Positions 1 to 11,076 of a stretch of 64,000 bases of DNA are shown piece after piece. This stretch comes from Sisyra terminalis (taxonomy: Eukaryota > Arthropoda > Insecta > Neuroptera > Sisyridae): assembly GCA_958496175.1 (NCBI GenBank), contig OY292277.1, positions 46,573,050 to 46,637,049 on the forward strand, read 5' to 3'. The position numbers and the translations under genes were made by a program. Below the pieces are notes generated by a model, which did no database searches, was not told the origin of the DNA, and saw only the letters and a list, made by a program, of their open reading frames with translations. Position 1 is the stretch's first letter, and each line of letters starts with the position of its first letter.

Positions 1-983
1 ACAAAAGGAAAGCCGACCAATACACCCAAATAAAATTTCTAAAATCCGATTTGAAAAATCGATAACAATCAGACAATGAGGGTTATCAAACTATTACACA
101 ACACCAAACAAATGAAATTCGTCACCCTTCATTTGTTATCTTAATCAATTGTTTTCTACCTAATTAGCTACTGTCTATTCATTTTTGGTTCGTCTATTCT
201 GACCAATTTGGTCAAAACTCTTGTACTTACCATATAAATCCGAAAAGAAACTCGAAACTTGCCAGGGGATTTCCCTTATATTTCATAATTTCATTTTTTT
301 CCTACGTGATAAATCTTCGCTATATAGATACAACCTGAACATTTTCCCTTTAATACTTTCGAAAGTTAGTTACTGATATACAAGCTATAATATTTTCGTT
401 CCAATAAATCTCTATCGGTAACTTTTCAAACCTAACTTCCAAGTTGAGTCATCTCAAAAAAAAACAAATGATGTAACCTCGTTTTACGAAAAAAAAAAAC
501 ATTTGAAAGTCGAAACCTCAAACTAGTGGAAGATATTTAGAAAATAAAATCTCCAAACAACTTCGTTGAGTAGTTATTTAAGCACTTGACCTAAAGCTCG
601 GGGAGCAAAAAGTGCACTCGGAAATTGATTCTGTTACATTTCTCTATAGTTATTTCATCATTTTGCGCACACCTACACATCATAGCCACCTACAAATCCG
701 GTTCGTTTTTAAAAAAAAAAAAACAATATCGGCCAAAAAATAAACAAAAGATCAGCACCTGAAACCTCTTTCGTTTCACTCTAGCCCACTTGCGAGGCTT
801 GGAACAACGAAGACACGCAACAAAAACAAATGATTGCGATCGTGTTTAATTTAACCCAGAAAAGCAAAGCGAATGAAACCCAAATCGTGGCCAATTGTTT
901 TCTTTGTTGCCTAAACCGTTTTGCTCAACGGAACGGCGTTCCTAACCCATCCATCCACCACCTCCCCGAAGACCTCCGCCAAA
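1..983. other. AT-rich stretch, no gene recognised
   Basis: No coding exon or repeat boundary could be supported here. The sequence is AT-rich with poly-A runs near 460-500 and 708-722. From about 780 the GC content rises toward the small ORF at 984, so the last 200 bases could be leader sequence for it. Confidence 0.4.
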
Positions 984-1202
984 ATGTTGGCGAATTGTTT
1001 CGCTTTGTTTGTGGTAGGTTCCATTTGGAAATATGAAAAGTTCGGCGTCGCTTATTTCGACGACATCACTTCTTCGGCTCGCACAATCGATAATAATTCC
1101 TCTTCAGCGGGTAAACGCGGGATGGATAACACGACGATGATGGCCAAAGTTCCGTTCGAAAAACCGGTACCTACACAACACTATAATATGTTGTCGTCAT
1201 GA
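984..1202 (+). CDS. Hypothetical small ORF, possible secreted peptide or first exon
   Basis: A 72-codon frame begins at an ATG in a good context (CCAAAATG). The first 12-15 residues are hydrophobic (MLANCFALFVVGSIW) like a signal peptide, and a Gly-Lys-Arg site at residues 43-45 resembles an amidation and cleavage signal of peptide precursors. The local GC content is higher than the flanks. I recognise no family. A GTAGGT inside codons 10-12 could be a splice donor, which would make this only a signal-peptide exon of a longer gene to the right. The start is chosen as the first true ATG; the frame is open upstream to about 921 without one. Confidence 0.3.
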   Translation: MLANCFALFVVGSIWKYEKFGVAYFDDITSSARTIDNNSSSAGKRGMDNTTMMAKVPFEKPVPTQHYNMLSS

Positions 1203-1476
1203 ATAGACTTCTCAAACCAAAAAAACATATATATATATATATGTTCCACCTTTTTGACTTTTATTTTTAAGCTTCAGGTCCAGTGAATGTCTCTGTACAA
1301 TTGTAAATTTACAAAAAAAATATTTGGAAAAGGTCAGTAAAGTTTATATTGAAACAATACAGGCGTCAGTTGGAGTTAGTCTTCCGGAGTAGGAAAAGAA
1401 TTGGAATTAAGTTATGTATACAATATTTAAGATATATTGCAGTCCAATTTATGTAGTATAATTTAATATAATATTA

Positions 1477-2757
1477 GGTGTGTGAATAAGTCTTTCCCGT
1501 TTTTTGTAAGAGATGGTGCCACCAATACTGTGCGAGTATTTAATGGTTACATATGTCATAATCAAAGCTTATTCATCTGTCAACAATTCCACACTAACAT
1601 ATTAGTTGAAATTTGTTCTTATCATAAATTTTTGAAATCGTGAAAATGTCGAAATTTGAGCCGAGTCGACGTCATTTGCGGGAAGTTTCACTTTATTGGT
1701 TCAATTTGAAGAAATCTGCTGCCGAGGCGCATCGGTTGCTTCAGGAAGCTTATGGAGAAGGTTGTGTCGATGATTCAAGTGTTCGCGGATGGTTTCGACG
1801 CTTCAAAAGTGGCGATTTCGACGTGGAAGACAAGGAGCGTTCCGGGCGGCCGCAAATCTTTGAAGATCAAGAATTGGCGACTTTGCTTGATGAAGATTCG
1901 TGTCAAACGCAAGAAGAACTTGCTGAAGCATTGGGAGTTGACCGAACAACCATTTCCAAGCGTTTGAAAGCCATGGGAATGATCCAAAAGCAAGGAAATT
2001 GGGTGCCGTACGAACTAAAGCTGAGAGACGTCGAACGGCGTTTTTTCACTTGCGAACAGCTGCTTCAGCGACATAAAAGAAAGGGTTTTCTGCATCGTAT
2101 CGTGACTGGCGATGAAAAGTGGATCCGTTACGATAATCCGAAGCGAAGAAAATCATGGGGACTACCCGGCCATGCATCATCATCGACGGCCAAGCCAAAT
2201 ATTCATGGCGCCAAGCTCATGCTCTGTATATGGTGGGACCAGCTAGGTGTGGTTTACTATGAGCTTCTGAAACCGAATGAAAAAATCACAGGTGAGGTCT
2301 ATCGACGACAATTGATGCGTTTGAGCCGCGCACTGCGAGAAAAACGGCCACAATACTCCGACAGGCACGACAAAGTTATTTTGCAACATGACAATGCTCG
2401 CCCACATGTTGCACAGCCGGTGAAAACATACTTAGAAACGCTCAAATGGGAAGTCCTACCCCACCCGCCGTATAGTCCAGACATTGCTCCGTCTGATTAC
2501 CATCTTTTCAGATCGATGACGCATGGCCTGGCTGACCAGCACTTCCATTCCTACGAGGAAGCCAAAAAATGGGTGGATGACTGGATAGAGGCCAAACCGG
2601 TCGAATTTTTTCGCAACGGGATTCGTATGTTGCCGGAAAGATGGGGAAAAGTTGTAGCTAGCGATGGCCAATACTTTCAATAATAATTATTTGTAACCAT
2701 TTTTCACAATAAAGGCTCAAAATTGGAAAAAAAACGGGAAAGACTTATTCACACACC
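1477..2757 (+). mobile_element. Full-length mariner transposon with 29-bp perfect inverted ends
   Basis: The ends starting GGTGTGTGAATAAGTCTTTC are perfect inverted repeats of 29 bp at 1477-1505 and 2729-2757. A TA precedes the left end; the right flank reads TTA, so the TA duplication is slightly displaced. The element is about 1.28 kb, the usual mariner size, and encodes an uninterrupted transposase at 1646-2683. It sits inside the LINE tail at 1415-3193; the unoccupied equivalent site is visible near 40920. Confidence 0.93.
1646..2683 (+). CDS. Mariner transposase, intact, 345 aa
   Basis: Catalyses cut-and-paste transposition of the surrounding element in the nucleus. The frame has no stop or frameshift and, counted from the ATG at 1646, is 345 aa, the length of Mos1 transposase. 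An N-terminal helix-turn-helix region is followed by the linker motif WVPYEL at residues 119-124. The catalytic triad falls at D156 (TGDEKW), D249 (LQHDNARPH) and D284 (YSPDIAPSDYHLF), the DD34D arrangement of the mariner family. Codon use is less AT-rich than its surroundings. The start two codons upstream would be a GTG, so ATG 1646 is preferred. Sequence style is closest to the cecropia/mellifera branch by memory. All key residues are present, so it could be active, which cannot be judged from sequence alone. Confidence 0.95.
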   Translation: MSKFEPSRRHLREVSLYWFNLKKSAAEAHRLLQEAYGEGCVDDSSVRGWFRRFKSGDFDVEDKERSGRPQIFEDQELATLLDEDSCQTQEELAEALGVDRTTISKRLKAMGMIQKQGNWVPYELKLRDVERRFFTCEQLLQRHKRKGFLHRIVTGDEKWIRYDNPKRRKSWGLPGHASSSTAKPNIHGAKLMLCIWWDQLGVVYYELLKPNEKITGEVYRRQLMRLSRALREKRPQYSDRHDKVILQHDNARPHVAQPVKTYLETLKWEVLPHPPYSPDIAPSDYHLFRSMTHGLADQHFHSYEEAKKWVDDWIEAKPVEFFRNGIRMLPERWGKVVASDGQYFQ

Positions 2758-3207
2758 TTATAATATATAAAAATCATACCACAAACACAAATTTGAACAG
2801 AAGTTCATACAAAAATATTTGTGACGTATTGCCCAGATACGTATTTCGATTGTCAAGCAATCATCATCAGTGAACATCAAGCAGTTTGAATCACTCCGTA
2901 ACTGCTTTGTGATGATTCACAAAATAATCACGGATTGGCCTCAATTTATATGTCGTGCAGTCCAATTTATGTAGTTTATGTAATTTATGAAGTTTGCTTG
3001 GCAATCAAAATACGTAACTGGGCAATACGTCACATATATTTTTGTTTGAACTTCTGTTCAAATTTATGTTTGTGGTATGATTTTTATATAATATTATATT
3101 AAATTATACTACATAAATTGGGCTGCAATATATCTTATATATTGTATACACAGTATAACTGTTCAAAGCCAGCGAAAAAATCTTATTTTGATTGGAATTT
3201 AATTGTT

Positions 3208-4110
3208 TTCTTTACCAGAAATTGTACACCAAATTATCAACCAAAAAATTCCCATAATGTTAGTCTTTCCATTTCATCGATTCCTCAATAGTGGTTTTCG
3301 TTTGTTAGGAAAGTTCTATTAAACTCTTTATAATGCCAGGGCATTTACGAAAAGCTGAGAAAAAATGAGCTCTCAAACGATGCACAATCCCAAATGTTTG
3401 AAAATTTATGGAAAGATGGATACAAAATTAGACCAAGCGTCAATTTTAATATGTTTTTCTAACTTTTCTGCGTCTTTAAATGTTTATCTGAAAACTCAAT
3501 TATGATCTAATTTTCTTTTAAAGAAGATTTCTTTAAAATAGGAGTAACCATTTATAGAGTAAGAAAATATCAGGGATTCAAGAGATGAGTTTAAATGATT
3601 TTGTTTAATTGGTCATATTTCCTCCTTTTTAAGTGCAAATTGGCATGCTAAATTTGGCATTTTAATAGTAGGTACATACAATCTATGAGAATGTCTAATG
3701 ATTAGGTTTCAGTACAATTTTGAAAAATCTTTCAATATTTTTCTTCCGGAGTAGGAGAAAAAATTTGAATTTAGTTGTTTTCTTTACCAGAAATTGTACA
3801 TCAAATTACCAACCAAAAAATTCCCATAAAGTTAGTCTTTCCATTTCTTCGATTCCTCAATAATGATTTTCGTTTGTTAGGAAAGTGCCATTAAACACTT
3901 TATAACGCCAGGGCATTTACGAAAAGCTGGAGAAAGATAAGCTTTCAAACGATGCACAATCATTTGCCAAATGTTTGAAGATTCATAGAAAGATGGATAC
4001 AAAATTAGATCAAGCTACGATTTTATTTTAAATTTTCTACGTCTTTAAATGTTTAACTGAAATTTCAATTAAGATATAATTTTCTTTTCAAGAAATTTTT
4101 TACCTTATAT
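3208..4110. repeat. Duplicated 330-350 bp unit (copies near 3208-3560 and 3778-4110)
   Basis: Both copies start with TTTACCAGAAATTGTACA and share the run TTAGTCTTTCCATTTC, then TTTACGAAAAGCTG, at about 85-90 percent identity by eye. The short sequence before copy two (CTTCCGGAGTAGGA, 3744) also occurs at 1381, so the duplicated unit is larger and was split by the LINE tail insertion. No coding content seen. Confidence 0.7.
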
Positions 4111-7100
4111 TGATTTTCCTTTTACAAAACCTTAGAATTTACGAAAAAGAATTTCGAGAGAAAAGTATTAGGGAAAAGGGAGAAAATTTGAAACCAAATA
4201 TCTGCTAATGTTTCTACTAATTGTACCTGTACAGGTTGTATCTATAAGTAAATGGTACAATTGACCAGAACCTACCCTAACATACAAGGGGCCAGTGCAG
4301 CAAAAATAGCAATAGCAAACCATAGTGTTCAGTTTCTCTCTCTTTCTCGATAACTATTTCTTTTTAGATGTGTGCAATAAATCGCAAAAGTCTAATCCAA
4401 TCCACAAAGTATTGACAAAAGTAAAAATAGATCTTTTTCCGTGAAACTCTTAACTTTGGGTATTAGAAAGACTAGTATGAGACCACTTTTGGATTTTTCT
4501 TTAGGTATCAAAGGAAAACTACATTTAACCTATTTTTCGAGTATACAATAGGGAATGAAATAGCCAGATAATATAGTCAAAAATACCTGAAAAGACTGGA
4601 AAAATAATTCAACCCAATACTTCCATCCATTACTGAATAAAAAAGGCCAAAAATGATTTAAAATAATAACACCAGATGAACTAATAGATGTGCCTGATCC
4701 AAGTAGAAAGGGACTCCACTAGAAGGTCCTTTATCAAGTCATTTTTTCCGCCAGTAAATTGACTCATAGTTACAAGAAGTAACTGATTACCAATAAATTT
4801 TTTGAAAAAGTAAAGAATGAAAAAGGACTGGTAACAATTTCCTTCCGTTTATATGAATGACTTCCAACCCTTCCAATCGATTAAAAAGGTATGGAGATTC
4901 TAGATCGAAAAAAATTGAAAGTTTTTTTAAATTGTACTGAAACCTAATCATTAGACATTATCATAGATTATATGTAGAGTATGGTGGGGTTTAAAGGTCC
5001 AATTTTACTATTCCGTATTATATTGTTAAAACCAACCCTATCTATTTGAAACGTATAATGTTAACCAAACAAACAAATATCTGGCCATGTTTAATTTAAT
5101 TTTTAACGGAATCATCTATACAGAAGTTTGTCTTTACATTTTTTCTAGACCTTGTCGTCTGTCTCTTTTTGCCCCTTAGTAGGGGCAAAAAGGTCCTATA
5201 TTTTTTTAAGTATTTAACAGGTGTTATGGATTAATATCAGTATTTGAATCAATGAAATATTTCTGGATTTTCATTTGGAAAATTTTATTGCAGTCATATC
5301 ATATTTGAAATATTTATATATTTATCATATTTATCTTTGTGCCTTCTTAATGCAAATTGTATTTTTGATAATGAAAATGGCTTTGTAGATCAAAAGTGTC
5401 GTTTTTTTTCAAAGAAATAATAAATAATCTTCTAGTTGAGTCGTTTTTATCATTCTGTACAAACTTGTTATTTATAACCAAATGGAAATTAAAAACAAAA
5501 GTTTAAATTTATCGTTCAAAATTATAACTTTACTTAACATAAACATAAAATAACATAACACTTAGTAAAACAATTTTTTTATTGAATAAATAATTACAAT
5601 AATTATAGGAATTATTGATGAATTATTATTTCTGTCGTATGACTCAATTTCGTGTTTCAATAGCAGCTATAGGACCTTTGTCTGGTAGGTTTTTCCGCTA
5701 AAATTAACCCTATCAATGAAATTAACAAATTTTCCAATGAAATTTTTCTATTTTTAAGATTAGACTATGGTTCTTGAGGTGCTACGATTTGAAGGCTTAA
5801 AAGATTCTTATAGATCTTGACAAAATAAAATGAAAAGAAAGAATATTTTTTTTTCATATCGCCCCTGGATTCTTTATGTATAGTTTTTAAGCACAAAAAA
5901 CGTTGGCATAGGTGGAACCGCGGTTGTAAATAATTACCTTTTTTTCGAAAATCTAGAAAAATCTGTCTAAAAAAAGTGAAAAAAAATTTAAGTATCGATA
6001 TCTCGTAAACTAAGCGATATATCGAAAAAATTATTGTTTCTTTTCGTTTTATCTTCTAAAGTTTTATAAGAATTTATCTTTAGCCTTCAAATTCTAGCGC
6101 CATATAAACTCAAGTCATTTCATTTTTAATGTTAATTGACCTGTCCAAATAGTTTACTTAATAAAAAAAAAAACATTTAAGTTTGAGAAAATTTAATGCA
6201 GTTAATAGCCTACTTAAAATACGCCATTCTTGCATAAAATCACCGAAATTTCTTTCATTATCCTTGAAAAGGAGTAACGCCAACGACAAAATTTAAAGAA
6301 CGACAAGTGCATTAAAGTGCAGTTTAGCGATAACCAAATATAATTTCCATATGATACTATGCCAGATAAAAGAAAATCCCTTTTCTAATAGAATAGCACA
6401 AATATCTCAAAGTTGACGATTTTTGACTTATATCACTCTTATCGAAAACCAACGATATAATCCGATGTCCACTAATCATCATGAAAACTATTGCATTTTT
6501 CTAATTATTGTTATAAAGATTATCATCTCTTATTCTTAATATCTTTACAATGTGCCTAAATTTCATATAAATTAGTTCAGCTGTACTTGGGAAAAAAATG
6601 GTATCAGTCTTAAAAAATTATTCCGTTATTTCTTAAGAGCCAATTCGTTATTTTTATCACCCTTTGGCTTTCTTGTAGAATTTTTTTTTAATAATTTTTA
6701 TTAGAAAAAAATTGGCAAACGTTAGACAATGAATCATTGGTAAGAAGTAAGTTTTTGCCAGATCAAAGCTCTATGAAATTCGATCCACACTCGACTTGCA
6801 CAGTGAGTCGAATCGATTTTACAGTTTTAACTGCAAATTCAAGTTCACTCCGATCAGAGATCAACCTTTTTATTCGACAGACATTTTATATAAAACCAAA
6901 CTCGTGCACTATCAAAATAGAATCAGTTCGCCTAGAAATCTTTCGACAAATCCACTTCCTCCTTCTCCATCTTTGACCTTTACATTTTCTATTTCTAAGT
7001 CTCTAGTGTTCTATCCACAATTTTCACCTACATCTCCCATATGTAAATCGGGGGCCATACAATTAACATCAGAAAATATCTTCGACAAAATTTGTGCTAT

Positions 7101-7112
7101 AAGTTCGAGAAG
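4111..7112. other. AT-rich stretch without recognised gene
   Basis: No exon or element end is supported apart from a short hairpin at 5165-5192. Open frames at 6737-6976 and 6796-7137 overlap a pyrimidine-rich tract and have no recognisable protein content. Confidence 0.4.
5165..5192. repeat. Perfect 11-bp hairpin, loop of 6
   Basis: CTTTTTGCCCC and GGGGCAAAAAG flank TTAGTA. No T-run or gene neighbour suggests a terminator; it may be the centre of an old fold-back. Confidence 0.6.
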
Positions 7113-7190
7113 AATGTCGTGGAAACTGCGACAATAAAGGTTGCACTTGCGAACGCAAGTGCGGAAGATGTTGGCGGTACTGCAAGAAAG
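7113..7190 (+). CDS. Candidate cysteine-rich internal exon, unknown gene
   Basis: A frame open from 7103 to 7264 is strongly cysteine-rich: seven Cys with spacing 3-4-1-3-2-3 (ECRGNC, GCTCERKCGRC, WRYC). If spliced after AAG at 7112 and before GTGAAC at 7191 it is a 78-nt exon with phase 1 at both ends, giving 26 residues. The donor AAAG|GTGAAC is good; the acceptor has a poor pyrimidine tract, so the 5' boundary is uncertain. Phase 1-1 matches the candidate exons at 9015-9170 and 15360-15494. The Cys pattern suggests an extracellular disulphide module, but I recognise no family. Confidence 0.27.
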
Positions 7191-7429
7191 GTGAACGGTT
7201 TTTATGGCGGCACCGGAGGAGCTTGGCGGGGTGGATGTATTTAAAGAACAACCCGTTTTCGTGAATGACCTTTTCAAGGATTTCCAGCACTGTCAAGTCA
7301 TTTCCTTATTAATGACCATCTTGGATCGTTATTCTTTTCCTGAATAAATAAAACAAAAACACCAGAAACAAAGATCTAGATCTACAAAAAATTGTTTTGT
7401 AAAAAACTAATTTCAACTAATATTTAGTT

Positions 7430-8580
7430 CTGGTTAACGCCAGAAGGAACATACATTTCTAAAAGTTTCTTCTATTCGTGAAAAATGGTACAAAAAAACA
7501 TAATGTCCTATTCAATTTTCTAGTATTCCAAATTCTTTTCAAACTGGTGGTTTGGAATACTTGTACCTTACTTTTTTTGAAAAAGAAGTTTTTATTTTAG
7601 GGAACATTATATAAGCTATTCCACAGCTTAATTAAGCTTTTCCAGACTAAGGGTCAGTATTTTCACATCTTGATAGTGACATTTATCTTCTAGTTAAAAT
7701 TTTATCCGGAGAATAGAGAAAATATGCGTATTTTCACTTAAGGATGAATGTATGGGAATTATCTGACAGATAAATTTGTATCTATTAAGTTGTTGTCTTA
7801 AGGATATGTTTTATCTATCCAAGAGGGAAAATACTGGCCCTAATAATTATAGATCACTTTTATTCCTGCTTACTGATCTGGAACGGGAGGCAAACAGTAA
7901 AAAAAAATCTCTAGATAAAATAAATTGCTATATCCAAACTTGAAATTAATTTTATCCTTAATTGTCCCTAAATATAGAAAATCCGAGTCGATAGACTTTA
8001 ACTATTTTATAGTTCTTTTCATTAAATTAAAGATTAAAAAATGAGACAGAACAAATCTCAAGACCCAAAAGAAGGGTTATCCAGACCTGGAATCCCTCAA
8101 CTCGCCGAAAATCCGTACTTCTAAGTTCTGGCTTAAACCAGAAGAAACATACATTTCCAGAAGTGTTTTGAATTCGTGAAAAATGGTACAAAAAAACATA
8201 ATTTCCTATTCAATTTTCCAGTATTCTAATTTCTTTTCAAATTGGTGATTTGGAACACTTGTACTTTACTTCTTTTGAAAAAATGTAAATCCGGGTGGTA
8301 ATTTTCAAAAATTTCACGGGTTTTGATTTTAGGGAACATTATATTTGCTTAATTGAGCTTTTCCAGACTAAGAATTATTGACCACTTTTATTCCCGCTTA
8401 CTGATCTGGGCCGGCCATATCCAAACCGAAAACTTATTCTATCCTTAGTTCCAAGATTGTTTTCCCTTAATATAGAAAATCCAACTCGAATAGAGTGACC
8501 AGTTTATAGTTCTTCTCATTGAATTAAAGATTAAAAGAGGAGATAGAACAAATCTCAAGACCCAAAAAAAGGTTATCCAG
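7430..8580. repeat. Diverged direct duplication (about 700-bp spacing)
   Basis: The segment 7430-7612 matches 8130-8352 (GTGAAAAATGGTACAAAAAA, TTTGGAAYACTTGTAC), and 7850-8105 matches 8370-8585 (CACTTTTATTCC, CCAAGACTT-like blocks, TTATCCAGACCT). The second copy is interrupted at its right end by the MITE at 8585. No coding content seen. Confidence 0.65.
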
Positions 8581-8584
8581 ACCT

Positions 8585-8736
8585 AAAGTTTATGAAATAC
8601 ACAGGTGGCCTCATGCGCTACGTGACGTATCCAGAAGAAATTCGTACATATCTTCAGACTGATTCAAATTTCAAAATTCTTCGTAGGACGTCATTTTTTT
8701 TTTCTATTGGGGCAACCTGTGTAATTTATAAACCTT
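8585..8736 (+). mobile_element. About 150-bp MITE (AAGGTTTATAAA ends), copy 1
   Basis: Ends are inverted repeats reading (A)AAGTTTATGAAATACACAG and TGTGTAATTTATAAACCTT. Flanks repeat ATCCAGACC on both sides, a 9-bp target duplication. The duplicated host sequence at 8072-8098 shows the unoccupied site. Other copies lie at 41772-41922 and 55002-55141. Confidence 0.8.
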
Positions 8737-9014
8737 GATCCAGACCAGGAATCCCTCAAATCACCGGAAACCCGTCGTTCCAAAAATTTTTCCTCTACAA
8801 CCGAAAATCCATATCAAATAGGTTCCAACGTTTTGTACCTCTTTCTAGATTAACAATAGAACAATGCTTAAATCAACTTAACACCTAAAACTCCATATAA
8901 TTGAGGAGGAAAAAAAGCAAATTCCCAAACAAAAACCACAAAATTTTTCCTTTATTTTCCATTTTTCATTATGTTTACTTGATGTGCGCTCATTGATAAT
9001 TTTATTTATTGCAG

Positions 9015-9170
9015 TGGTTGGTTACGGTTCAGAAGAAAGAGGTCGTTACTGTTATTGTTGTTGGTGGTTTCGAACTTCTGTTATTGTTGCATTAACCACG
9101 TTTATGTTGGTGCAAGTCGAATGGAACGAAAGAGGCGAACGAGTGTCGATGGATTTTCAAAAACTCATAG
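9015..9170 (+). CDS. Candidate exon with a membrane segment, unknown gene
   Basis: Bounded by a plausible acceptor (TTTATTTATTGCAG) and donor (CATAG|GTAGTC). In the frame with ordinary insect codon choice it is a 156-nt exon, phase 1 at both ends, and encodes a Cys-rich RYCYCCWWF stretch followed by a hydrophobic segment RTSVIVALTTFMLVQVEW and a charged tail, as in a membrane anchor. A second open frame in the same exon (phase 2-2) encodes an Arg-rich start and a Leu run. Phase 1 fits the exon at 7113-7190; phase 2 fits the acceptor at 9274. I cannot decide between them and recognise no family. Confidence 0.27.
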
Positions 9171-9274
9171 GTAGTCCTCATATAGTTATACAGTATATGT
9201 TATATGCAAAGTAATCATGGACCCGCGGCCCCCGCCGCCCCCGTGGTACAGTGACCAACTGACGTTACTTGGAG

Positions 9275-9444
9275 GCCAATGACCCATTCCCTTCCTACTT
9301 GTTCTCCTCATCCTCCCATTTACTACTACAACCAGCCAACATTCAAATCTCATCATCATGTCTCTTTGTCACATTCTGCTCAACAATCGCAACAATCGAG
9401 TGTAGGTGTTGGACTCCATGGAGAAAAATTCTATTGGAATCAAG
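9275..9444 (+). CDS. Candidate coding exon, unknown gene
   Basis: The frame read through ATG 9279 is open, rich in His, Ser, Gln and Pro (YYYNQP, SHHH, QQSQQSS) and ends at CAAG|GTTACC in phase 1. The first base after that joins in frame with the exon at 15360, giving GEKFYWNQ followed by DLPIYSYN. The left border is unclear: AG at 9273-9274 is one option; just upstream a GC-rich segment (9217-9250) carries an ATG frame (MDPRPPPPPWYSDQL) that runs into a stop at 9280. It may be a first coding exon with an error or a small intron. No family recognised. Confidence 0.25.
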
Positions 9445-9877
9445 GTTACCTTTTCCTCAATTCTAATCTCAAGCAATTACAGTACTAAACTGGTACTTCT
9501 TACAATCTTTATAAAGAAAAATGGATTTTACTATTAAAATCCTTCAAGAGAACATTTATTATAAAAATTTACTATTTCTACAGTTGTATTGAGGATTAGA
9601 CCATATCACTCCTACAACTTTTAAGTAGGTAAAATGAATAGATAGGGGAGTGACAATTAGATTAGATATAAAGGATCTTTATGTGTTTCAAAGCAACGGT
9701 TTTTACATTGTAGGAAAAAAATTGTAAAGAACAAAAAAGTTACCGACCTTAATATCTATAATTACTAGATTCAAGAATTAATTTATATGGGCTTAAGATA
9801 CTGCAAAAGACGTACAGTACGTTACAAAAGTAACTGAAACCATATTATACTCCGAAAACTATAAACAAATTTTTAGA
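9445..9877. other. No feature seen
   Basis: AT-rich, probably intronic if the flanking exon candidates at 9444 and 15360 belong together. Confidence 0.3.
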
Positions 9878-10310
9878 AGCCTACTGGTGGTCGAGTGGTC
9901 TAGGTGACCACTCCAAAACTGATAGGTTTTGGGTTTGATCCTCGATTCGAACAAATTTTCGATATTTCTCGATTACGGATTTCTATTAATCATAGAGTCC
10001 CTGAAGACCTTAGTACAGCGTTTTATAACCTTATTGAAGATACTGATCTTTACCAGGTTCATATGTGAATTCAAAAAACTTTTCTTAATTAGAAAAAAAA
10101 ATTTGTTCATATTCTCTTATTCAAAACGTTAATACATTGGTTAAAATTTTTTGCGAAAATTTTCTATATTTCTCGATTATGGATTTGTATGAACCTTAAA
10201 GTCGCTAAATATAGACTTAGTACAGCGTTTTTTAACCTCATTGGAGGTACTAACCCCTTACCAGTTCCATATGTGAATTCAACGAACTCTTCTTAATTAG
10301 AAAAACAAAA
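9878..10310 (+). mobile_element. tRNA-derived SINE with partly duplicated body
   Basis: The head resembles a type II tRNA (Leu/Ser-like): TGGTGGTCGAGTGGTCTAGG acts as A box and GGTTTGATCC as B box. The body after it (TCGATATTTCTCGATTACGG to TTCTTAATTAGAAAAA, about 9957-10095) is repeated in degenerate form at 10155-10305. A second copy of the family lies on the other strand at 35645-35891. It is not a functional tRNA gene, as it lacks an acceptor stem and continues into a long body. Confidence 0.6.
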
Positions 10311-10789
10311 AATGTTTTTTTTCATATTAAAAACGTACGTTATAATACATTGGTTAAAACATTAATACATAGGTACATAAAACGCACAAAACTACTAAGA
10401 ATCCCCCAAACCTGCGAGACTGACTCACCAAACCCCTAGGATTTGATTGAATCTAGGTTAAAAACCAGTGCCTTAAAAGTTAAAAAAAACTCCATCAATA
10501 TGGATATAAGACCACAGAGTACTTTTCACTTTTAATGGTACCTCTGAAGAATTTCGTACTCTTACTAAGCCAAAATATCGTTTGGTAATCTAAAGTCTAT
10601 TTCTACTGTTTACAGAAAGCAATAGAAACAAAATACATGTCTCGTATGCAGTTCACACGTGATAGAAGTGAAACCTTCCGAAATGTGAACTTCAAGATTA
10701 TGAAATGAATATAAAATTTCAAAAGTAGGATAATTGTAGGGTTAAATTATGGTAATATTGATACCAAGTTTAAAAAAGAATTTAGTATT

Positions 10790-11076
10790 AATTAAGAACG
10801 GATTTTTTTATTTACTATTTTTTAATATTCAAATTAGCTACGTTTCATACTACGTTCAGCTACTACTTCAGCTACGTTTCGTAACTTCTTCAGACTTCTT
10901 GAATCACAAAAAATATAATATTTTCAATTTAAATTCAATAATTTCTTGTTTTTATTGAATTTAAATTGAAAATATTATATTATTTGTGATTCAAGAAGCC
11001 TAATGAAGTTACAATACGTAACGAAACGTAGCTAATTTGAATATTAAAAGATATTAAATAAAAAAACCGATCTTAA
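10790..11076. repeat. Fold-back element with CTAATGAA-hairpin-GAAA motif
   Basis: Arms of about 120 bp pair across a short AT-rich centre (10935-10950). Shared arm sequence includes AATATTCAAATTAGCTACG. At 11000-11026 the right arm holds CTAATGA, A, a 5-bp hairpin GTTAC/GTAAC, then GAAAC, matching the motif in the fold-backs at 24205, 25107 and 25547. Confidence 0.7.

Larger units (their letters stand above)
1415..3193 (-). mobile_element. 5'-truncated LINE tail made of a fold-back, split by a mariner
   Basis: Without the mariner at 1477-2757 this is about 500 bp. Its outer parts are inverted repeats (TGTATACAATAT at the left, ATATTGTATACA at the right) and it matches the 3' region of the jockey-type LINE at 40872-41773. 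The match to that copy stops at TCTTATTTTGA just inside the LINE coding end, as expected for 5' truncation. Flanks carry an imperfect 13-bp duplication, TTGGAATTAAGTT against TTGGAATTTAATT. The paralogous repeat at 3745-3790 shows the same site without the insertion. Confidence 0.6.

Noticed and set aside
830..1036. 68-codon frame overlapping the small ORF at 984
   Set aside because: Starts at an ATG but has no signal peptide or family pattern and overlaps the more convincing frame.
9878..9960. Possible tRNA-Leu/Ser gene
   Set aside because: A and B boxes are present, but no acceptor stem pairs and the repeat body and second copy show it is a SINE.
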